DNA of 39,534 nucleotides, from the IMG/VR virus record IMGVR_UViG_3300047550_001153, positions 1-39,534 of that record. One strand, written 5' to 3'. Positions 30,577 to 38,400 of the stretch are shown here, piece after piece (the first letter of the stretch is position 1; every line of letters begins with the position of its first letter). Both the position numbers and the translations under genes were made by a program. The notes under the pieces are model-generated. The model ran no database searches. It was not told the origin of the DNA and saw only the letters and a list, made by a program, of their open reading frames with translations. The stretch is from a virus.

Positions 30577-30921
30577 GTGAGCGAAAAACGCACTGCCGTC
30601 AAAGTCGGCTTGACCGCCGCCGAAAACGCACATATCACCCGCCAGGCTCAAGCCCTTGGCATGGATCGCTCCACACTCATGCGCCTACGGGCGCTAGGCG
30701 ACCCTGCAGTGGGCGCTGGGGGTTCCGTGGCTCCCTTGACCCTTAACGCGTACCACAGAGCCGTACAGGCTGCTCTGAGCGCGTCTCGTGGCTGTGCACC
30801 ACGCCCCATCATCGAAGCCATCGCTGCCGCCGTCTTGAACACCGTCTACAAACCCACCACCAATGTCCAAACGCAAACGCAAGCAAGCCAGCCCGCAAGA
30901 GCTGCTCACACTGATGGATGA
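30577..30921 (+). CDS. RHH/MobC-like small DNA-binding protein (114 aa)
   Basis: GTG start three bases after the gene before. The N-terminal part (RTAVKVGLTAAENAHITRQA, then QALGMDRSTLMRLRALG) looks like a ribbon-helix-helix of the type in MobC-like and plasmid accessory proteins. The remainder is Ala-rich helix with a Thr/Gln-rich tail. A role as an accessory of replication or a second regulator is inferred. Confidence 0.55.
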   Translation: MSEKRTAVKVGLTAAENAHITRQAQALGMDRSTLMRLRALGDPAVGAGGSVAPLTLNAYHRAVQAALSASRGCAPRPIIEAIAAAVLNTVYKPTTNVQTQTQASQPARAAHTDG

Positions 30922-31030
30922 GTACCTAACAGCCCTCTACCACCAGCACCATGACCCCCAGAGACCGCCTGAACTCGCTAATCGAATCTGCCGCCACATC
31001 TGTCCAACCGACCTTGGAAAACTTGTCTGA
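30863..31030 (+). CDS. Small basic hypothetical protein (55 aa)
   Basis: Not in standard ORF lengths. It overlaps the gene before by 59 bases and the next by 80, in other frames. It reads MSKRKRKQASPQELLTLMDE, then YLTALYHQHHDPQRPPELAN and RICRHICPTDLGKLV. The His/Cys content may bind metal. Both this and the overlapping 30951-31142 frame look coding; this one is slightly less certain. Confidence 0.45.
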   Translation: MSKRKRKQASPQELLTLMDEYLTALYHQHHDPQRPPELANRICRHICPTDLGKLV

Positions 31031-31142
31031 TGGCAGCGTCCGCGTTTGCATCGGCAGCACTTGCGGCACCGTCTCCTCCCATCACCTCGTCGAACCAAAA
31101 GTCAACCAGCTACGACGTGTTGCTGGCACTGTTGACGGCTAA
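30951..31142 (+). CDS. Small hypothetical protein (63 aa)
   Basis: Overlaps the gene before by 80 bases. It reads TPRDRLNSLIESAATSVQPT, then LENLSDGSVRVCIGSTCGTV and ends VNQLRRVAGTVDG, a helix followed by a beta part with two Cys. No family recognised. It is followed by a 44-base gap. Confidence 0.5.
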   Translation: MTPRDRLNSLIESAATSVQPTLENLSDGSVRVCIGSTCGTVSSHHLVEPKVNQLRRVAGTVDG

Positions 31143-31186
31143 CCATCATTCATTTACGCTAGCGCCACAATTATTCTCTACAGTTT

Positions 31187-31699
31187 GTGCCTTCAATCAA
31201 TAACCTCAAGGCTGACCATAAAAACGCCCGCAAGCGCACTGACCGCTCCGCTGAGCTAATCAAAGAATCCTTACAACGCTACGGCGCTGCGCGCTCCATC
31301 GTCATTGACGAGGAAAACCGCATCCTCGCTGGCAACGGCACCGTAGAAGGCGCCAAAGCAGCAGGCATCAAAAACGTCCGCATCATAGAAACTGATGGTG
31401 ACGAAATCATTGCCATCCGGCGCACTAACCTCACTGAAGAAGAAAAAGTAGGTCTTGCCTTGGCAGATAACCGCACATCTGATCTCAGCGAGTGGGATCA
31501 AGAAATGCTTCACAGGCTGTCGCAAGATCATGATCTCTCCCCTTGGTTTGAACAAGAAGATCTGTCAGCATTAGGTTTAGAATCCCCTGACTTTGATGCT
31601 GCTTCAGAAGATGATCAAGGACAGTTAGACAAGCTCGATAAAAAAGAAATCGATTGCACCTGCCCTGCTTGTGGTCATGAGTTCATCCAACAAATCTGA
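31187..31699 (+). CDS. ParB-like nuclease-domain protein with zinc ribbon
   Basis: 170 residues, GTG start. The ParB/sulfiredoxin domain (about 5-85) shows DHKNARKRTDRSAELIKESL, GAARSIVIDEENRILAGNGT and EGAKAAGIKNVRII; a helical part follows (LALADNRTSDLSEWDQEML). The C-terminus has a C-x-C-x2-C layout (DCTCPACGHEF) that may bind zinc. Such phage proteins usually sit beside DNA-modifying enzymes, as here with the Mom-like gene, which it overlaps by 23 bases. It probably guides or regulates modification. Confidence 0.8.
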   Translation: MPSINNLKADHKNARKRTDRSAELIKESLQRYGAARSIVIDEENRILAGNGTVEGAKAAGIKNVRIIETDGDEIIAIRRTNLTEEEKVGLALADNRTSDLSEWDQEMLHRLSQDHDLSPWFEQEDLSALGLESPDFDAASEDDQGQLDKLDKKEIDCTCPACGHEFIQQI

Positions 31700-32402
31700 T
31701 CTCAAAATTGACTGGGCTTCTCATGAAGCCGCAAAATATGCTTGCGAAAACTGGCACTACAGTCGCTGTCTGCCTGTTGGAAAACTTGTCAAGGTCGGTG
31801 CATGGGAAGATGGCAAATACATAGGCTGCGTCATATTTGGTCGTGGTGCAAACCACAATATGCTCAAACCATTCGGACTAAAACAAGATGAAGGCTGCGA
31901 GCTTGTCCGTGTTGCATTAAAAATGCATAAAACACCAGTTTCACGCATCCTTGCCATATCACTAAAATTTCTCAAAGCAAAATGCCCTGAACTAAGGCTC
32001 GTCGTCAGCTACGCAGATGCTGACCAGGATCACCACGGTGGCATTTATCAAGCAACAAACTGGATATACGATGGCCTGAAAAATCAAGGCACCATGGGAG
32101 CCTTTATCGTTAAAGGTAAAAAAATGCACCCTAAATCCGTCCACAGCAAAGGTGTAAAACAAACAATCGAACACGTCCGCAAATATCTTGACCCAAACGC
32201 ATCAATCTTCTACACACAAGGCAAACATAGATACCTCATGCCGCTAGATCAAAAAATGCGTGCTAAACTTGAACCGTTGGCTCAGCCATACCCCAAGCGC
32301 GAGAAGCAGGCGAACGTCGGGACCACCGACACAGCGGCGGAGCATCACCGACCCTCGCGCTCCAATTCCACTAATCAGGAGCTGGTTGATCATGCCAGCT
32401 AA
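31677..32402 (+). CDS. Mom-like DNA modification protein (GNAT-fold)
   Basis: 241 residues from ATG 31677 (GTG 31671 is possible). Blocks WHYSRCLPVGKLVKVGAWED (26-45), YIGCVIFGRGAN (48-59), CELVRVAL (74-81), VSRILAISLKFLK (88-100), RLVVSYAD (107-114) and GGIYQATNW (121-129) follow the Mom family of phage Mu and relatives, which convert adenine to N6-methylcarbamoyl-adenine and protect DNA from restriction. The H-Y pair (27-28), D114 and Y124 fit the family's key positions. The tail after 215 is polar and overlaps the terminase small subunit. Confidence 0.8.
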   Translation: MSSSNKSDLKIDWASHEAAKYACENWHYSRCLPVGKLVKVGAWEDGKYIGCVIFGRGANHNMLKPFGLKQDEGCELVRVALKMHKTPVSRILAISLKFLKAKCPELRLVVSYADADQDHHGGIYQATNWIYDGLKNQGTMGAFIVKGKKMHPKSVHSKGVKQTIEHVRKYLDPNASIFYTQGKHRYLMPLDQKMRAKLEPLAQPYPKREKQANVGTTDTAAEHHRPSRSNSTNQELVDHAS

Positions 32403-32715
32403 AGACACCACCAAAGTCCAGCAAGATATGCGAGTTAATCGCATTGCTAGACTCCTTTGCAATGGTGCGACACGCTCCGAATGCGTTCAATATGCAGCAA
32501 GTGAATGGGGGGTCTCATATAGGACAGGTGATAAATACATCGCTAAAGCACGCGAGCTGCTCCGTGCTGACTGGGAAATTGACCGCAAAACCTTTGTAGC
32601 TGAACTGCTAAGCCAGTTAGCATCACTCCAAAAGGAAGCCCGGAAGAGTAACCAGCCGCATGTTGCTCTCGGGTGTATCAATACTGCGGCACGCATTGCT
32701 CGGGTTTTTGAGTGA
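32392..32715 (+). CDS. terS: Terminase small subunit
   Basis: 107 residues from ATG 32392; a longer frame from 32260 runs over the Mom gene and looks non-coding. AGGAG lies upstream of the ATG. It contains RVNRIARLLCNGATRSECVQ, then YRTGDKYIAKARELLRADWE, a helix-turn-helix DNA-recognition part followed by oligomerising helices (FVAELLSQLASLQKEARKSN). It marks phage DNA for packaging and precedes the large subunit with overlapping stop and start. Confidence 0.8.
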   Translation: MPAKDTTKVQQDMRVNRIARLLCNGATRSECVQYAASEWGVSYRTGDKYIAKARELLRADWEIDRKTFVAELLSQLASLQKEARKSNQPHVALGCINTAARIARVFE

Positions 32716-34031
32716 GCATCCTTGACGCACTACCAGGCGGCACACTCCTAGATGAGCCTGTCCTCGTAGCGCCAGTCAAAGACTGGTCGTACCTTGCCGA
32801 CCAGCTTTATAACAGCCTCACTGATCCGCAGCGTGAAGTATGGGATAGCACCGCCCGCTTCAAACTGCTTTGCTCCGGGCGACGTTTTGGTAAAACCTAC
32901 CTTTGCATCGCACGGCTTGTTGCTTGGGCAGTCAGCAAGCCAGGCAGTCTGAACTGGTACGTCACGGCGAACTACCGGATGGCAAAGCAGATCGCATGGC
33001 GCCAGCTCAAAACCATGGTGCCCGCTGACATCTGCATCAAACGCAACGAATCAGAGCTATCAGTCGAACTGTCTAACGGCAGCATCATTGCCTTGAAGGG
33101 CGCCGAAAATGCTGACAGCCTGCGCGGCGTTAGCCTTTCAACCCTCGTCATAGACGAAGCCGCATACGTCAAACAAGACGCATGGGAAATGGTGCTGCGC
33201 CCGGCATTGTCAGACCAAGGCGGTCCAGCCTGGTTCATTACAACGCCTGCTGGCTTGAACTGGTTTCACGACTTATGGGAGCAAGCGCAGGATGAAGGTG
33301 ACTGGGAAACCTACAGCTACACCACAGTTCAAGGTGGCAACGTCCCGCCTGATGAAATCGAGGCAGCACGGCGCACGCTAGACGAACGCACATTCCGCCA
33401 GGAATACCTCGCCTCCTTTGAAACCCTATCCGGACGTGTCTACCCTGACTTCAGCGACGATAACGTCACTGACAATGCCAAAGACACCGGCGGAGAAATC
33501 TACTGGGGAACTGACTTTAACGTTAGTGTCATGGCTGGCGTTCTGGGCAGTCGCGTCGGTGACACTCTGCATATCTGGGATGAACTAGCCGTCAACCAGT
33601 CCAACACCGATGAAGTGTGCCAGCTCCTAAAAGCACGCTTCCCGGATCGCCGCATCATCGCCTACCCAGACCCGACAGGCTCCGCCAGGAAAACCAGCTC
33701 AGCCGGCAGAACCGACCACGACATCATCCGCCGCTACGGCTTCCAATGCGTTAGCCCCAAGGCGCCATGGGCAGTTAAGGACAAGATCAACGCAACCAAC
33801 TGGATGATTCGCACCGCTGACGGGCACCTAAAACTTTTCATCCACCCACGCTGCAAGCACACGATCAAAGCCCTGAAGAACGTGACCTACAAGCAGGGCG
33901 CAGACGATTACGTCATCGACAAATCAGCAGGCATCGAGCACTGGACTGATGGCTTGGGCTACCTGATCCTTGGTGCCTTCAATCCGCTGTACGAACGGGC
34001 TGGCAAAGGGACTGGCATTAGGGTATATTGA
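32712..34031 (+). CDS. terL: Terminase large subunit
   Basis: 439 residues, GTG start overlapping the small subunit stop. ATPase: Walker A CSGRRFGKT (54-62), Walker B LVIDEAAY (145-152) and the coupling motif ITTPAG. Nuclease: GTDFN (D268), YPDP (D320) and WTDGLGY (D413) provide the RNase H-like acidic triad. It pumps DNA into the head and cuts it. All catalytic residues are present. A terminator hairpin follows at 34200, so the early-right transcript ends after this gene. Confidence 0.95.
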   Translation: MSILDALPGGTLLDEPVLVAPVKDWSYLADQLYNSLTDPQREVWDSTARFKLLCSGRRFGKTYLCIARLVAWAVSKPGSLNWYVTANYRMAKQIAWRQLKTMVPADICIKRNESELSVELSNGSIIALKGAENADSLRGVSLSTLVIDEAAYVKQDAWEMVLRPALSDQGGPAWFITTPAGLNWFHDLWEQAQDEGDWETYSYTTVQGGNVPPDEIEAARRTLDERTFRQEYLASFETLSGRVYPDFSDDNVTDNAKDTGGEIYWGTDFNVSVMAGVLGSRVGDTLHIWDELAVNQSNTDEVCQLLKARFPDRRIIAYPDPTGSARKTSSAGRTDHDIIRRYGFQCVSPKAPWAVKDKINATNWMIRTADGHLKLFIHPRCKHTIKALKNVTYKQGADDYVIDKSAGIEHWTDGLGYLILGAFNPLYERAGKGTGIRVY

Positions 34032-34199
34032 TTCCAACGGCAAAGTCCCCTGCCGTGTATCGCTGTTGACCCGATCAGCAACTTCGGTCGCCTCGGCGCA
34101 ACACGATCAACTGAAGCTGAAGTCGGCAACACGGAAGACTGGTCTTTATCAGTCGCCGTCCCGAGGGATGATTCAGATTCACCTGAGTCGGGCAGGAGA

Positions 34200-34229
34200 G
34201 CCGTCACACCAGTGGCGGCTTTCTGTTTT
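34200..34229 (+). terminator. Rho-independent terminator after terminase
   Basis: Eight-base-pair stem GCCGTCAC / GTGGCGGC (one G-U pair) with an ACCA loop, followed by TTTCTGTTTT. It lies in the 236-base gap 34032-34267, the longest gene-free stretch in the genome, which otherwise holds a second small stem (ACGGCA / TGCCGT near 34037-34056) and a -10-like TATACT. Confidence 0.65.
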
Positions 34230-34234
34230 AGGGC

Positions 34235-34240
34235 TATACT
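34235..34240 (+). promoter_or_regulatory. -10-like element before the cyAbrB gene
   Basis: TATACT follows the terminator and is 28 bases before the cyAbrB start, in the context TTTAGGGCTATACT. A similar ATTAGGGTATATT lies at 34017-34029. No good host-type -35 is found at either, so if real they may be read by the phage sigma factor or another factor. Weak evidence. Confidence 0.35.
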
Positions 34241-34267
34241 CAGCAGCGTCCCGGTTTTACCCTACTA

Positions 34268-34609
34268 ATGCTCACCGGCTCCGAACTCATCGCCAAAGTC
34301 AAAGAATGCGGCGATATGAACAAGTCTGATCTCGTCCGCGAGTGTGGCTACGTCAAAGGCGACAAGCTCTGCTTCACCCAGTTCTACGAAGCACTGCTCG
34401 AAGCCAAAGGTTTTGAACTCAAGCCTGCTGCTAAGCGTGGTCGCAGCCTGACCTACAAAACCAAAGTGCAGTTCAACGGCAAACTGTCCATCGGTGAAGG
34501 TTACGTTCAGGAAATGGGCTTCAAACCTGGCGATGAGTTTGAGATCAAACTTGGTCGCAAGTCTGTTACCCTTTCCGCCGCTACCAGTGAACAACCTGTA
34601 GCAGCCTAA
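34268..34609 (+). CDS. Cyanobacterial AbrB-like transcription regulator (cyAbrB)
   Basis: 113 residues. The N-terminus (LTGSELIAKVKECGDMNKSD, then LVRECGYV) and the C-terminal AbrB DNA-binding part (YKTKVQFNGKLSIGEGYVQE, MGFKPGDEFEIKLGRKSVTL) follow host cyAbrB proteins, which control carbon/nitrogen balance and are nearly universal in cyanobacteria. It stands alone between terminase and portal with its own terminator/promoter-like region. It probably overrides or mimics the host regulator. Strong evidence for a cyanobacterial host. Confidence 0.88.
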   Translation: MLTGSELIAKVKECGDMNKSDLVRECGYVKGDKLCFTQFYEALLEAKGFELKPAAKRGRSLTYKTKVQFNGKLSIGEGYVQEMGFKPGDEFEIKLGRKSVTLSAATSEQPVAA

Positions 34610-34638
34610 ACTGATTCATAGCCTGCGCGATAAAACTG

Positions 34639-36087
34639 GTGTACTCCGGCTTCGCTCATTACGACCGCCAACTGACCAGTCGCGTCGCGCAGGTCAATGA
34701 TCCGAACGCTGCTTGGCGTAATCAAGAACCGCACTGGATCTTGATTGAAGACCTGATTGGCGGCACCTACGAAATGCGGCGCCGCCATCGCCGTTACCTC
34801 CCGCAGGAACCACGCGAGCAAGACGAAAGCTACGACAACAGGCTTGCTCGCTCTGTTCTTGCACCGTATTACGTCCGGCTAGAGCGGATGCTCGCTGGCA
34901 TGTTGACGCGCAAGCCGGTCAGGTTAAACGATGTATCTGATCTGGTCCGTGAACAACTATTTGACGTAGACCTGCTCGGTAACGACCTCAACGTCTGGAC
35001 CTATGAAACTGCACGCAAGATGGTGCGTTACGGGCATGTTGGCGTGCTTGTGGATGCACCTGCTGCTGGTGAAAACGGAAGACCGTATTGGGTCAGCTAT
35101 ACGCCGCGTGACATCCTAGGCTGGCGCACTGAGCTAAAAGATGGCGCCCAACAGCTGAGCCAGCTTCGCCTGATGGAAAAGGTGATCGTGGCTGATGGCG
35201 AGTACGGCGAGAAAGAGGTTGAGCAGGTTAGGGTGCTAACCCCTGGCGGCTTTGAGATCCACCGCCGCGACGAGAAATCAGGCGACTTCCAGATCCATGA
35301 CAGCGGCACCACAACGCTAGACGCTATCCCTTTCAGCGTTGCCTACGCTAACCGCGTCAACTTTATGGAATCACGCCCGCCGATGGAAGACATCGCGGAG
35401 CTAAACCTTAAGGCATACCAGATTCAATCTGATCTAGACAATCAACTGCACATCAGCGCCGTGCCGATGCTGGCATTCTTCGGCTTCCCATCTGCTGCCG
35501 AGGAAGTATCCGCCGGTCCTGGTGAGGCTATCGCCTTCCCATCAGAAGGGCGGGCAGAGTACATCGAACCCAGCGGCAACAGCTTTGAAGCGCAGTTCAA
35601 GCGTCTAGAGCAAATCGCTTACCAGATCAACGAGCTTGGTCTGTCTGCTGTACTCGGTCAGAAGCTATCGGCTGAAACTGCCGAGGCAAAGCGCATCGAC
35701 CGCAGCCAAGGCGACAGCACCATGATGGTGATTGCTCAGAACATGCAAGATCTGATCGACAACTGCCTCGTTTATCACGCGCAGTACCTCAACATCCCCG
35801 AGGCTGGTAGCAGCTACGTCAACCGCGACTTCCTAGGCTCGCGCCTTGAACCGCAGGAGATTCAATCCCTTCTGCAGCTTTATACAGCAGGCACCATCAC
35901 GCAGAAGACGCTGCTCGATCAGCTCAGTGAAGGCGAAATCCTTGGTGATGACTTCGACGTTGAAGAGGAGCTAGAAGCTACTCAAAACGGCGGGTTAATC
36001 GAGATGGCGCAACCTGAACCACGGGCAATGCAACAAATGCCTGAGGAATCGCCAGACGACGAAGACGAAGAAGAAATCCCGGCATGA
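34639..36087 (+). CDS. Portal protein, DUF4055 type
   Basis: 482 residues, GTG start. ESYDNRLARSVLAPYYVRLE, then ERMLAGMLTRKPVRLND and the long helix region (AELNLKAYQIQSDLDNQLHI, LGLSAVLGQKLSAETAEAKR) match the DUF4055 portal family. It forms the twelve-fold ring through which DNA passes. The C-terminal 30 residues are very acidic. It is followed by a MuF-like protein, as is common with portals. Confidence 0.85.
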   Translation: MYSGFAHYDRQLTSRVAQVNDPNAAWRNQEPHWILIEDLIGGTYEMRRRHRRYLPQEPREQDESYDNRLARSVLAPYYVRLERMLAGMLTRKPVRLNDVSDLVREQLFDVDLLGNDLNVWTYETARKMVRYGHVGVLVDAPAAGENGRPYWVSYTPRDILGWRTELKDGAQQLSQLRLMEKVIVADGEYGEKEVEQVRVLTPGGFEIHRRDEKSGDFQIHDSGTTTLDAIPFSVAYANRVNFMESRPPMEDIAELNLKAYQIQSDLDNQLHISAVPMLAFFGFPSAAEEVSAGPGEAIAFPSEGRAEYIEPSGNSFEAQFKRLEQIAYQINELGLSAVLGQKLSAETAEAKRIDRSQGDSTMMVIAQNMQDLIDNCLVYHAQYLNIPEAGSSYVNRDFLGSRLEPQEIQSLLQLYTAGTITQKTLLDQLSEGEILGDDFDVEEELEATQNGGLIEMAQPEPRAMQQMPEESPDDEDEEEIPA

Positions 36088-36094
36088 TGTAACC

Positions 36095-36370
36095 ATGCTG
36101 ATGTGGCTGATGATGGGTGCTTTCAAGAAACCACGCAGGCAACAGTTATCTTGCGTGCAGGGTCAGCTACCGCCTCCATTGTTTGCCATTGTCAGAGTGT
36201 CATGGTTTAAGCAGGGCAAAATCTATGCCGTAGAAGAAATGAACATCGAAGACGCTGGCGAAGACACAGGCGAAGCATTGCTAGGGCTATTCAAAGAAGC
36301 CCTGAAACAAGGCGCTGATGTTTACTCAATTACAACCTGTCATCCTGCTGATATTGGGATAGATCCGTGA
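36095..36370 (+). CDS. Hypothetical protein between portal and MuF (91 aa)
   Basis: Several Met codons near the start leave the true start unclear (36095 or 36110-36113). The rest reads FAIVRVSWFKQGKIYAVEEM, then an acidic part (EDAGEDTGEALLGLFKEALK) and TTCHPADIGIDP. No family recognised. Its stop overlaps the GTG of the MuF-like gene. Confidence 0.5.
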   Translation: MLMWLMMGAFKKPRRQQLSCVQGQLPPPLFAIVRVSWFKQGKIYAVEEMNIEDAGEDTGEALLGLFKEALKQGADVYSITTCHPADIGIDP

Positions 36371-37560
36371 GCACACCAGCTAGCCTCTACCGCAATGCCA
36401 TTGACCTAAACCGCTACAGCAACAGCGTTGCCAAGCAGATTGTAGTTTCCTATAACGACATCATCATTGATGCGGTCAATCAGCTACGCACCATTGATGA
36501 GCTGGCAGCACCTGTTAAAGCTGCCAGGTTGCGTGCAATTCTGGCGCAACTGAAAGAATCGCTTGGCACATGGTCTGATGCCAGCGTTACCACCATGGCA
36601 GGCGAGTTACAAGGTTTAGCCCTGTTGCAATCTGAGTTTGTCGAGGATCAGCTACGACGTGCCTTGCCCGCTGGTGCTCGCAGCGCAGTTAATACCGTAG
36701 AAATCAGCCCGCAGTTTGCTCAGTCAGTTGTCACGACCGATCCAACGCAGATCAACGTCGTAACACTGAGCGACGATCTATTCGCTGCTGTGCAGGGCGC
36801 ACCGCAAACATTCAGCCTGACTGCTGCAGATGGCGCAACTATCACGCTGCCAAATGGACAGGTTGTACAGAAAGCATTTCGTGGCATCGCTACAGATCAG
36901 GCTGAGCGGTTCTCACAGGTTGTACGGAGCGGCTTGTTAACAGGCGAACCAACGCCTGCTATTGCTAAACGCCTGATAGGCAACCTGCAGCTAGGTGAGA
37001 CTGGCAGCGTTAAACAAATTGCACAGAAAGGTGGCGAACTAACGCAGGCAACAGATAATCAGGTCATGACGCTAGTCCGTACCAGCGTCAATCAAGTAGC
37101 TAACGCCGCCAGCCAGCAGGTCTATGAAGCCAATCAAGACATCACTCAAAAGTATCGCTATGTGGCAACACTGGACGCCCGCACCAGCAGCATTTGTCGT
37201 GCATTGGATGGCAGAGAATTTGAATACGGCAAGGGTCCTACACCACCGCAGCATTTCAACTGCAGGTCAACGACCGTACCTGTAATTGACTACGAAAGGC
37301 TAGGTTTTGATCCACCACCGCCTGGCAGACGCGCCAGCATGGATGGCCCTGTCCCAGCTGACCTATCCTACGGTCAGTGGTTAGCTAAACAAGACGCCAC
37401 CACCAAGGCTGAAGTGTTAGGCAAAGAAAAGGTGCCGTACTTCAATATGCTTGTTGAAAAATATGGCGGCAAGGACGCCATCGCCAAGCTCGTCCGCGAT
37501 GATGGCAGCGAACTAACCTTGAAACAACTCAGGAGACGCTATGGAGCTGCCGAAAGTTAG
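36367..37560 (+). CDS. Head morphogenesis protein, MuF / SPP1 gp7-like
   Basis: 397 residues, GTG start. The C-terminal MuF domain has VRTSVNQVANAASQQVYEAN, then TLDARTSSICRALDGREFEY and PPQHFNCRSTTVPV with the conserved Cys/His positions. The N-terminal two thirds are helical. These minor capsid proteins enter the head with the portal and may be ejected with DNA. No toxin domain is attached at the C-terminus. Confidence 0.85.
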   Translation: MSTPASLYRNAIDLNRYSNSVAKQIVVSYNDIIIDAVNQLRTIDELAAPVKAARLRAILAQLKESLGTWSDASVTTMAGELQGLALLQSEFVEDQLRRALPAGARSAVNTVEISPQFAQSVVTTDPTQINVVTLSDDLFAAVQGAPQTFSLTAADGATITLPNGQVVQKAFRGIATDQAERFSQVVRSGLLTGEPTPAIAKRLIGNLQLGETGSVKQIAQKGGELTQATDNQVMTLVRTSVNQVANAASQQVYEANQDITQKYRYVATLDARTSSICRALDGREFEYGKGPTPPQHFNCRSTTVPVIDYERLGFDPPPPGRRASMDGPVPADLSYGQWLAKQDATTKAEVLGKEKVPYFNMLVEKYGGKDAIAKLVRDDGSELTLKQLRRRYGAAES

Positions 37561-37861
37561 ATACTATCTAGATGGACGTATTCATTCAGATTGGGTAGAC
37601 ATTGAATATGGTGAGGCTGTAATTACAGCACGTCTTCAGCTGTTAGAGGATGGCAGGATTGGCTGGGCTGACAAGTCGGGTTTAGAATTGACCCATCTGC
37701 CGCTGCCGTCGGATGGCGAAAAAACCAACCAAAGCCGAGAAGAAGATCGGCAAGGTGATGAGCGAGTACAAAGCCGGGAAGCTAAAAAGCGGCAAGCCGG
37801 GACCAGGAAAAGGACCAGTCGTAAAAAGCCGCAAGCAGGCGATAGCAATCGCACTGAGTGA
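37541..37861 (+). CDS. Small head-region protein with overlapping 3' end (106 aa)
   Basis: A good ribosome site (AGGAG, six bases before the ATG). The N-terminal 60 residues form a compact beta unit (VRYYLDGRIHSDWVDIEYGE, then AVITARLQLLEDGRIGWADK). The last half is very basic and polar and lies over the first 149 bases of the DUF6496 gene in another frame. The basic half may be a by-product of the overlap or a real DNA-binding tail. Confidence 0.6.
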   Translation: MELPKVRYYLDGRIHSDWVDIEYGEAVITARLQLLEDGRIGWADKSGLELTHLPLPSDGEKTNQSREEDRQGDERVQSREAKKRQAGTRKRTSRKKPQAGDSNRTE

Positions 37862-37901
37862 AGCTGGTAAGTCCAAAAAGCAAACCAAAGGCAAAAAGTA
37901 A
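37713..37901 (+). CDS. DUF6496-type small basic protein (62 aa)
   Basis: AEKKIGKVMSEYKAGKLKSG, then KSRKQAIAIALSEAGKSKKQ is the DUF6496 pattern: a Lys-rich helix, Gly-rich turn and an 'RKQAIAIALSEA' helix. These proteins occur widely in phages and bacteria and are thought to bind nucleic acid, but no function is proven. It ends on the start of the next gene. Confidence 0.75.
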   Translation: MAKKPTKAEKKIGKVMSEYKAGKLKSGKPGPGKGPVVKSRKQAIAIALSEAGKSKKQTKGKK

Positions 37902-38131
37902 TGGCAATCGGCATCGGCTCCCGCGTTAGCTGGGTTTACCAAGGCGTTCGCACCTTTGGCAGGGTGACTGGTATGGCAGGCAAGCGTGCCACCATCACTA
38001 CGCAAAGTGGCGGTCAGGTTGTCAGGCTGGCGCAGCCTGGTGATCCTGTCCTTGAACTCAAATCAGAATCAACAGGTGGCAAAGTTCTGAAGCTACGGTC
38101 TGAACTGCGCGAGGCTCCGCTAAAGAAATGA
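37901..38131 (+). CDS. Tudor-like small protein (DUF2945/HVA1-like, 76 aa)
   Basis: SRVSWVYQGVRTFGRVTGMA, then GKRATITTQSGGQVVRLAQP and a 'DPVLELKSESTGGKVLKLRS' block match the DUF2945 tudor-like family, small five-stranded barrels that often occur next to DUF6496 and DUF5872 proteins. Start and stop overlap its neighbours by one and four bases, so the three genes are one unit. Function unknown. Confidence 0.72.
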   Translation: MAIGIGSRVSWVYQGVRTFGRVTGMAGKRATITTQSGGQVVRLAQPGDPVLELKSESTGGKVLKLRSELREAPLKK

Positions 38132-38400
38132 TCACCTACCGTGGCGAGCAGTTTGACGGCTACAACAAGCCGAAGCGAACGCCAAAGCATCCGACGAAAT
38201 CACACGCGGTGCTCGCCAAGGAAGGTGACAAGGTAAAGCTGATTCGCTTTGGTCAGCAGGGTGTAAGCGGCAGCCCAGCCAAGCCAAACGAGTCCAAGGC
38301 AGCAGAGGCACGGCGAGCATCCTTCAAAGCCCGCCATGCTAAGAACATCGCTAAAGGCAAGATGTCTGCTGCGTACTGGGCTGATCGTGAGAAGTGGTAG
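38128..38400 (+). CDS. DUF5872-type protein (90 aa)
   Basis: YRGEQFDGYNKPKRTPKHPT, then KSHAVLAKEGDKVKLIRFGQ and ARHAKNIAKGKMSAAYWADR match the DUF5872 family found in many phages, usually beside portal and capsid genes. It is basic and may contact DNA or the prohead. The last 50 bases overlap a minus-strand gene, tail to tail. Confidence 0.78.
   Translation: MITYRGEQFDGYNKPKRTPKHPTKSHAVLAKEGDKVKLIRFGQQGVSGSPAKPNESKAAEARRASFKARHAKNIAKGKMSAAYWADREKW

Noticed and set aside
32260-32391. N-terminal extension of the terminase small subunit
   Set aside because: Lies over the Mom-like gene in another frame and reads as Arg/Ser/Pro-rich shadow; the ATG at 32392 has a ribosome site.
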